Origin: an uncultured bacterium
GTDB lineage: Bacteria; Bacillota; Clostridia; Oscillospirales; Acutalibacteraceae
Assembly (NCBI GenBank): GCA_949283655.1
Contig: CASDTH010000034.1
Coordinates: forward strand, 1-48,825
Length of the DNA: 48,825 nucleotides
Reading direction: 5' to 3'
The position numbers and the translations under genes are program-made. Of this stretch, positions 44,495 through 48,825 are shown one piece after another. Every line of letters starts with the position of its first letter. Position 1 is the first letter of the stretch. The notes beneath the pieces are model-generated. The model was not told the DNA's origin. It was given only the letters and a program-made list of their open reading frames with translations, and did no database searches.

Positions 44495-46045
44495 CTACCT
44501 GACGTCGTCTATATAATATTTGTCGCGGGTATTGCAGGTACGGGGCGTAACAAAATAGCCGTCATACGTTACATTTTCAGCGTGTCTTACAACAAGCCCG
44601 TAGCATGGGATATCCCAATATTTACTGAACTGATGATCTATAAAGTAAATATGGGATACCCTCGTAATATCAGGATAATCCCTCATAGAGAACTCGCCTA
44701 TTTTTTTGCGGATGTGCAAATCTTCTCCGGTATCCCGATAAGAAACGGATATATCCTTCAAAACAACGTTTTGAACATAGTGTGTTACTCCGCTTCCATC
44801 CATACAGCCCGTTATGGCCGAAGGCAATTCAGTATCAGCAGCTGTAACATTTTGGATCGTTACACCGTTTAAGCTACCGGTTTGCTTTTTTTCATACTGC
44901 AAACGATTCCCGAGCCAAATCAGCAGCGGCGAGCTGATTCCTTCCATTGTTATATCAGAAATCGTAACAGCTGAAATGTTGCTGCCGTCGCAGGATTCAA
45001 TAGCGATGCCCGAATAACCGCCAGTTATTCCGTTTGGCAAAAAGAAATAACAGCCCGTTACATTTACATTCTCTACATCCATCTGTGTCTCAGTGCCTAT
45101 TTTAAAACAATTGGCATAGCTTGAAACGATGCAATTCCGAATATCAACATTTCTGATTTCTGCATCACGCGGCTTTAAAACGATCCCATCATCCCCCGTT
45201 GCAATAAAGGAGTGATTGATGTTTATGTTTTCTCCGCCGACGATATCTATGCCATCCGAATTTGCAACATGCATATGATTATCTATCACAAGATTTGTAA
45301 TATTCACATCGCTGCATTGTTTCAGAACAAACGTCCATGATGCAGAATCTTTTAAAACAATTCCATCGATATTTATGTTACGGCAGGCATTCAAATAAAT
45401 AACATTGGGGCGTGCAACGTTTTTGCCCATTCGTATCCTTTTACGCGCCTCAATAACCCTTGTATAGGTATTGAACTTTTTCAGCGCGTACAACGGCGTT
45501 TTTTCTTCAGGCTCATTTGTATACGTTTCACCCATACCGTGAACCGTTCCACCCCCTGTAATCGAAATGTTGCTGGCATTTTCTGCGCAGATAACGCCGG
45601 TATCCAAGGGATGCTCGGCAGCAAGATTTTCTTCACAGCATGGTGCGGCGAGCTCAGCCCCCTGCGGAATAAAAAGCGTAATATTATTTTTTAGATATAT
45701 GGTGTTGATCTGATACCTCCCGAGGGGAATGCGCACGACTCCTCCACCATTCGCACTCAGAGAATCGATAACAGCCTGTATCTCGGCGGCGTTATATTCC
45801 GCGCCAGCGCTCTCGGAAAGATTCGTGACGGTTACTGCATCTTCCGGCGGCGTGGTATCCCCCGCATATTCGTCATATGGAATGTTTGCTATCCTGTTGC
45901 CGCTATCGTCGGTATCATATCTTGTCTGGGTCCTTCCAAGCGTCGTTTTGTCCCGCAAAGCCTGTTCCGCATACGAAACGCCAAAAATAACGCCCGGCAC
46001 AATAATCATCACTAATAAAATAGCTATGAATTTTTTTAAACGCAT
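44495..46045 (-). CDS. GH28-like right-handed beta-helix protein
   Basis: A 516-residue exported or membrane-anchored protein (hydrophobic N-terminus FIAILLVMIIVPGVIFGVSY) with parallel beta-helix repeats typical of glycoside hydrolase family 28 (polygalacturonase). Conserved GH28 features are NSDGIDI (about 262) and GDDGIV (about 283). The GHG histidine region of true polygalacturonases is replaced by ANCFKIGTE (about 309), with Asn where His is expected, so the substrate or mechanism may differ. The gene is AT-richer (27 of 60 G+C in 45001-45060) than its neighbours (37 of 60 in 43201-43260), suggesting transfer. The promoter is at 46082-46110; GGGAGGAG precedes the ATG. Confidence 0.82.
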   Translation of the reverse strand: MRLKKFIAILLVMIIVPGVIFGVSYAEQALRDKTTLGRTQTRYDTDDSGNRIANIPYDEYAGDTTPPEDAVTVTNLSESAGAEYNAAEIQAVIDSLSANGGGVVRIPLGRYQINTIYLKNNITLFIPQGAELAAPCCEENLAAEHPLDTGVICAENASNISITGGGTVHGMGETYTNEPEEKTPLYALKKFNTYTRVIEARKRIRMGKNVARPNVIYLNACRNINIDGIVLKDSASWTFVLKQCSDVNITNLVIDNHMHVANSDGIDIVGGENININHSFIATGDDGIVLKPRDAEIRNVDIRNCIVSSYANCFKIGTETQMDVENVNVTGCYFFLPNGITGGYSGIAIESCDGSNISAVTISDITMEGISSPLLIWLGNRLQYEKKQTGSLNGVTIQNVTAADTELPSAITGCMDGSGVTHYVQNVVLKDISVSYRDTGEDLHIRKKIGEFSMRDYPDITRVSHIYFIDHQFSKYWDIPCYGLVVRHAENVTYDGYFVTPRTCNTRDKYYIDDVR

Positions 46046-46081
46046 CGTTTTCTCCTCCCCGTAAATTTTCCCTTCTGTTTC

Positions 46082-46110
46082 ATATTACAAAACAATCAGT
46101 AAAAGTTCAA
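46082..46110 (-). promoter_or_regulatory. Promoter of the GH28-like gene
   Basis: On the minus strand TTGAAC (46110-46105), 17 bases, TAATAT (46087-46082), in AT-rich DNA. Confidence 0.65.
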
Positions 46111-46396
46111 CCGTAATGATTTGATAAATAAGGGAATATTTTGACCACCAAACGCCAAAAGATATCTACGACGATTACATCTTTCAAACAGAGCCAGCAG
46201 CCTAACCCCTGCTGTTGGATGGCAAAGCCGAAAGAAAAAATGCTCTCTCCTTCTCGAATTCCTACAGAAACACAGCCTTGTTTACTACACAAGCACAAAA
46301 AAACGAGCGCTCCTGGATGGCTTTCACGCCACTTGGGAACGCCCATTTTCCATGCTATTGTTACGCAATTACCCTGACTTCAGCCGGCCACCCCGC
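46111..46396. other. Intergenic stretch without recognisable features
   Basis: With the promoter above it makes a 351-base gap. Short open frames exist on both strands, but they have no ribosome site or family resemblance. No clear terminator for the amino-acid ABC operon was found. Confidence 0.6.
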
Positions 46397-47119
46397 TCAC
46401 AGCACCTTGGAAAGGAAATCCTGCAAGCGCGGATTCTGCGGATGCGCAAAGAATTCCTGCGGTGTGTTTTCCTCCAGGATCAGGCCGTCATCCATGAAGA
46501 GCACCTTGGTGCCCACCTCGCGGGCAAAGCCCATCTCGTGCGTGACGACGACCATCGTCATCCCGCTCTCCGCCAGCTCCTTCATCACGGCAAGCACCTC
46601 GCCGACCATCTCCGGGTCGAGCGCGCTCGTTGGCTCGTCAAAGAGCATCACCTTGGGGTTCATCGCCAGCGCGCGCACAATGGCAATGCGCTGCTTCTGC
46701 CCGCCGGAGAGCTGGGAGGGATACGCGCCGGCCTTATCCCGCAGGCCGATGCGGTCCAGCAGCTGGAAGGCCTTCTCCTCCGCCTCTTCCTTGCTCATGA
46801 GCTTGAGCTTGACCGGGGCGAGCGTAATATTTTTGAGAATCGTCAGGTTGTTAAACAGGTTGAACTGCTGAAACACCATGCCCATGTGCTCACGGATCTC
46901 ATCGAGCTTGGCTTTTGGGTCGGTGATGAGCTGATCCTCAAACCAGATTTCGCCCTCCGTCGGCTTTTCCAACAGATTCAGGCAGCGCAGGAAGGTACTC
47001 TTACCAGAACCGGACGGGCCGACGACGACGATCTTCTCGCCCTTTTCCACCTCATAATCGATGCCCTTGAGCACCATGTGGTCTCCAAAAGCCTTTTTCA
47101 GGCCCTTAACCTTTATCAC
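46397..47119 (-). CDS. Polar amino-acid ABC transporter ATP-binding protein
   Basis: ATPase of a glutamine/polar amino-acid importer of the GlnQ type, 240 residues. Walker A is GPSGSGKST (about 35), the signature is [15 protein letters not shown], and the Walker B region is [15 protein letters not shown]. The motif [13 protein letters not shown] is typical of this family. The start is GTG at 47119, overlapping the permease stop by 14 bases, so it belongs to the SBP-permease-ATPase operon. Confidence 0.97.
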   Translation of the reverse strand: MIKVKGLKKAFGDHMVLKGIDYEVEKGEKIVVVGPSGSGKSTFLRCLNLLEKPTEGEIWFEDQLITDPKAKLDEIREHMGMVFQQFNLFNNLTILKNITLAPVKLKLMSKEEAEEKAFQLLDRIGLRDKAGAYPSQLSGGQKQRIAIVRALAMNPKVMLFDEPTSALDPEMVGEVLAVMKELAESGMTMVVVTHEMGFAREVGTKVLFMDDGLILEENTPQEFFAHPQNPRLQDFLSKVL

Positions 47120-47801
47120 TCTTCGCCAGCCTCCTCTCCAGCAGCTTCAACAGCTTTGTCAGCCCCATCACCATCGCAAGGTAAATCAGCGCAATCACAA
47201 AGTAAATATTGCCGTCATAGGTCACTGTTTTAATGATGGAGCCCGCACGGGTCAGATCATTCACGGCGATGTAGCCTGCAACGGAGGTTTCCTTCAGCAG
47301 TACGATAAACTCATTGCCCAACGCCGGGAGGATGTTTTTGATTGCCTGCGGCATGATGATGTAGCGCATCGTCGCAGCTTTGGAAAGGCCCAGGGAGCGG
47401 CTCGCTTCTTCCTGCCCCGGGTCAATCGCGGCAATTCCGGCGCGGATAATCTCCGCCACATAGGCGCCGGAATTGAAGCCGAAGCCGATACACGCAATCG
47501 GCAAGGCATTCGTCCAGGATGTCAGAATTACCAGCGACCAGATAAACAGCTGCACCATAACCGGCGTGCCGCGGATAGCCGTTACATAAACATTGCACAG
47601 CCATTCCAGAGGACGAAACGCCTTTCTGCCCTGGCAAAAATATTTGATCATGGCAACGAGCATACCCAGCGTAATGCCGATCACGGCAGCTGCTGCGGCA
47701 ATCACCAATGTGTTCCCCAAGCCCTTGAGGATGGTCATGTAGCGCTCCTGAGCAATCAATAAATTATAAAAATAATCCCCGATGGATTGTAGCCATTCCA
47801 T
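47106..47801 (-). CDS. Polar amino-acid ABC transporter permease
   Basis: Inner-membrane channel subunit of the HisMQ/GlnP type, 231 residues with about five membrane helices. The EAA loop is recognisable ([23 protein letters not shown]) where the ATPase docks, and the early segment [19 protein letters not shown] is typical. GGGGGG precedes the ATG by 6 bases. A single permease gene implies a homodimeric channel. Confidence 0.97.
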   Translation of the reverse strand: MEWLQSIGDYFYNLLIAQERYMTILKGLGNTLVIAAAAAVIGITLGMLVAMIKYFCQGRKAFRPLEWLCNVYVTAIRGTPVMVQLFIWSLVILTSWTNALPIACIGFGFNSGAYVAEIIRAGIAAIDPGQEEASRSLGLSKAATMRYIIMPQAIKNILPALGNEFIVLLKETSVAGYIAVNDLTRAGSIIKTVTYDGNIYFVIALIYLAMVMGLTKLLKLLERRLAKSDKG

Positions 47802-47829
47802 AAAACGCCCCCCTGTTTCACAGTGAAAA

Positions 47830-47867
47830 TAACAGCAGACGACCTTGTTGCAAATCGCCTGCTGTTA
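47830..47867 (-). other. Intercistronic hairpin between SBP and permease genes
   Basis: TAACAGCAG (47830-47838) pairs with 47859-47867. Hairpins here usually protect the upstream binding-protein message from 3' decay, giving more binding protein than permease. Confidence 0.65.
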
Positions 47868-47896
47868 CCGGCAGTTATCAACTTACGCTCCCACGA

Positions 47897-48664
47897 TCAG
47901 GAATGGTTGATCACATACTCCTGAATTTTGCCTTCATCCATCAACCGCTGCAAAACGGTGTTGATCACCTCAAGCAGCTCTGTGTTCCCCTTCTGGACGG
48001 CGATTGCATAAGATTCCGGCTCATAACCGGGGTCATAGCAGATCATCTTGCCCTCATTCTGGGCAGTGATCTTCTTGGCGGGCAGCTCGTCAATGATGAC
48101 GCAGTCCACGCGGCCCAGCAGCATATCGGCCGCCGCATCAATTGCGGATTTATACTTTTTGACTTCCTTCGCCTTGATCACATCTGGATCGTCTGCATAG
48201 TACACATCGCCGGTCGTGCCCTCCTGCACGCCGATGACCTTGCCATCCAGCTCAAAGGTTTCCGTGTCCGTCCCCGCCGGAACAATAACATACTGCGTGG
48301 AGGTGATATACTCCACGGAGAAATCCACCTGCTGTTTGCGCTCATCCGTAACGGTCATACCGGCGGCGCCCATATCGCCCTTACCAGCTTTGATGTAATC
48401 AACGATCAAGTCGAATTCCATATTCTGAACCGTCAGCTTGACGCCAAGCTCCTTGGCAATCTCATTGGCGATATCGATATCCACGCCGACGACCTCATCG
48501 TTCTCCACATACTCAAACGGCGGGAACGCCGCGTTTGTCAGCATGACCAGCTCGCCTTTTTCCTTGATCTGGTCAAGCCCGCTCTGACCGCTGCATCCCG
48601 CAAAGCAGGCGAGCACAAGCACGGCCGCCATCAGCAGGGCCAGCGCTTTTAAAACCTTTTTCAT
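47897..48664 (-). CDS. Polar amino-acid ABC transporter substrate-binding lipoprotein
   Basis: Lipid-anchored receptor of the importer, 255 residues. The lipobox is FAGC with cysteine at residue 24. The SBP family 3 fold is clear: AAFPPFEYVENDEVVGVDID near the start, GDMGAAGMTVTDERKQQVDFS in the middle and KVIGVQEGTTGDVY at the hinge. The ligand-binding pattern (AAFPPFEY, an arginine after VTDE) suits a polar or basic amino acid such as glutamine, arginine or histidine; the exact one is not clear. The start at 48664 has AGGAGG 7 bases upstream. A dispersed repeat lies just upstream of the gene. Confidence 0.96.
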   Translation of the reverse strand: MKKVLKALALLMAAVLVLACFAGCSGQSGLDQIKEKGELVMLTNAAFPPFEYVENDEVVGVDIDIANEIAKELGVKLTVQNMEFDLIVDYIKAGKGDMGAAGMTVTDERKQQVDFSVEYITSTQYVIVPAGTDTETFELDGKVIGVQEGTTGDVYYADDPDVIKAKEVKKYKSAIDAAADMLLGRVDCVIIDELPAKKITAQNEGKMICYDPGYEPESYAIAVQKGNTELLEVINTVLQRLMDEGKIQEYVINHS

Positions 48665-48685
48665 CTTTTTGCCTCCTGTTTCCTT

Positions 48686-48825
48686 AGCATCAGTGTACAA
48701 GGGTACACATCGGTTTTCAGCGCTGTGGCCACGCCCCTGGCTGCGTTATCCTCCTTGCCTTCCGGCAAGGAAGGCTGTGTCGTCTGCCTTGCCAGGCATC
48801 CTGGCCACAGGCTGAAAACTCCGAA
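48686..48825 (+). repeat. Dispersed repeat, copy C, forming a long imperfect palindrome
   Basis: Positions 48686-48762 match copy A (4355-4430) and more weakly copy B (17193-17234). Beyond that, GGCCACAG-GCTGAAAACTCCGA near the window end is the near-complement of CGGTTTTCAGCGCTGTGGCC at 48711-48730, so the whole stretch can fold into one long hairpin with inner stems (CTTGCC-TTCC-GGCAAG). The element probably continues past the window end. Confidence 0.78.

Noticed and set aside
46107..46377. Short open frames on both strands between the GH28-like gene and the amino-acid ABC operon
   Set aside because: No ribosome site, no conserved features, and they overlap each other.

Overview
The window looks like chromosomal DNA of a low-oxygen, probably spore-forming member of the Bacillota (class Clostridia), of moderately high GC. 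Reasons: EF-Tu, S12, RpoB and RpoC read as typical Firmicutes proteins; S12 is the 140-residue Bacillus-like form; ribosome sites are strong AGGAGG; many promoters match the sigma-A consensus with 17-base spacing; there are ECF-type vitamin transport, YtrA-type GntR control and flavin/iron-sulfur anaerobic dehydrogenase genes. The species cannot be named from the sequence. There is no rRNA, tRNA, CRISPR array, prophage or complete insertion sequence.

Layout. 1-767: non-coding block packed with hairpins. 768-4129: MacB/FtsX-type ABC transporter (minus), with a likely response-regulator site upstream. 4355-4430: one copy of a dispersed repeat. 4497-5791: an ECF transporter S component behind a long attenuator-type leader, and a DUF1893 protein (minus). 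6081-8162: DUF5054 GH38-like protein (plus). 8345-9202: cysteine-rich clostridial protein, possibly sporulation-controlled. 9401-10655: sigma factor and its likely anti-sigma partner. 10746-14430: lipoprotein, inositol monophosphatase and secreted LCAT-like hydrolase (all minus). 14808-18243: PcrA helicase and a DPM1/GtrB-like glycosyltransferase. 18353-18619: candidate non-coding RNA. 18753-31102: rpoB-rpoC-rpsL-rpsG-fusA-tuf, all minus, with separate promoters before rpoB, rpsL and tuf.

31514-35010: YtrA-like GntR repressor and a three-gene ABC operon that share two near-identical operators. 35218-36495: secreted DUF4474 protein. 36731-37927: AlkZ-like winged-helix protein. 38049-44263: a divergent GntR/UTRA regulator and a four-gene flavin/iron-sulfur oxidoreductase operon (GlpA-like with an extra N-terminal domain, HcnB/GlpB-like, DUF1667, and a VAO/AGPS-like flavoprotein). 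This is the most system-like accessory locus in the window. 44495-46045: a low-GC GH28-like beta-helix protein. 46397-48664: polar amino-acid ABC importer. 48686-48825: another copy of the dispersed repeat, running off the end of the window.

How the parts fit: the centre is core transcription and translation machinery. The flanks are nutrient uptake (ECF, amino-acid ABC), envelope stress or drug-type ABC export with dedicated regulators, carbohydrate-active enzymes, and one regulated redox operon of unassigned substrate. Coding starts below were set by ribosome-site spacing and family alignment; several are GTG or TTG.
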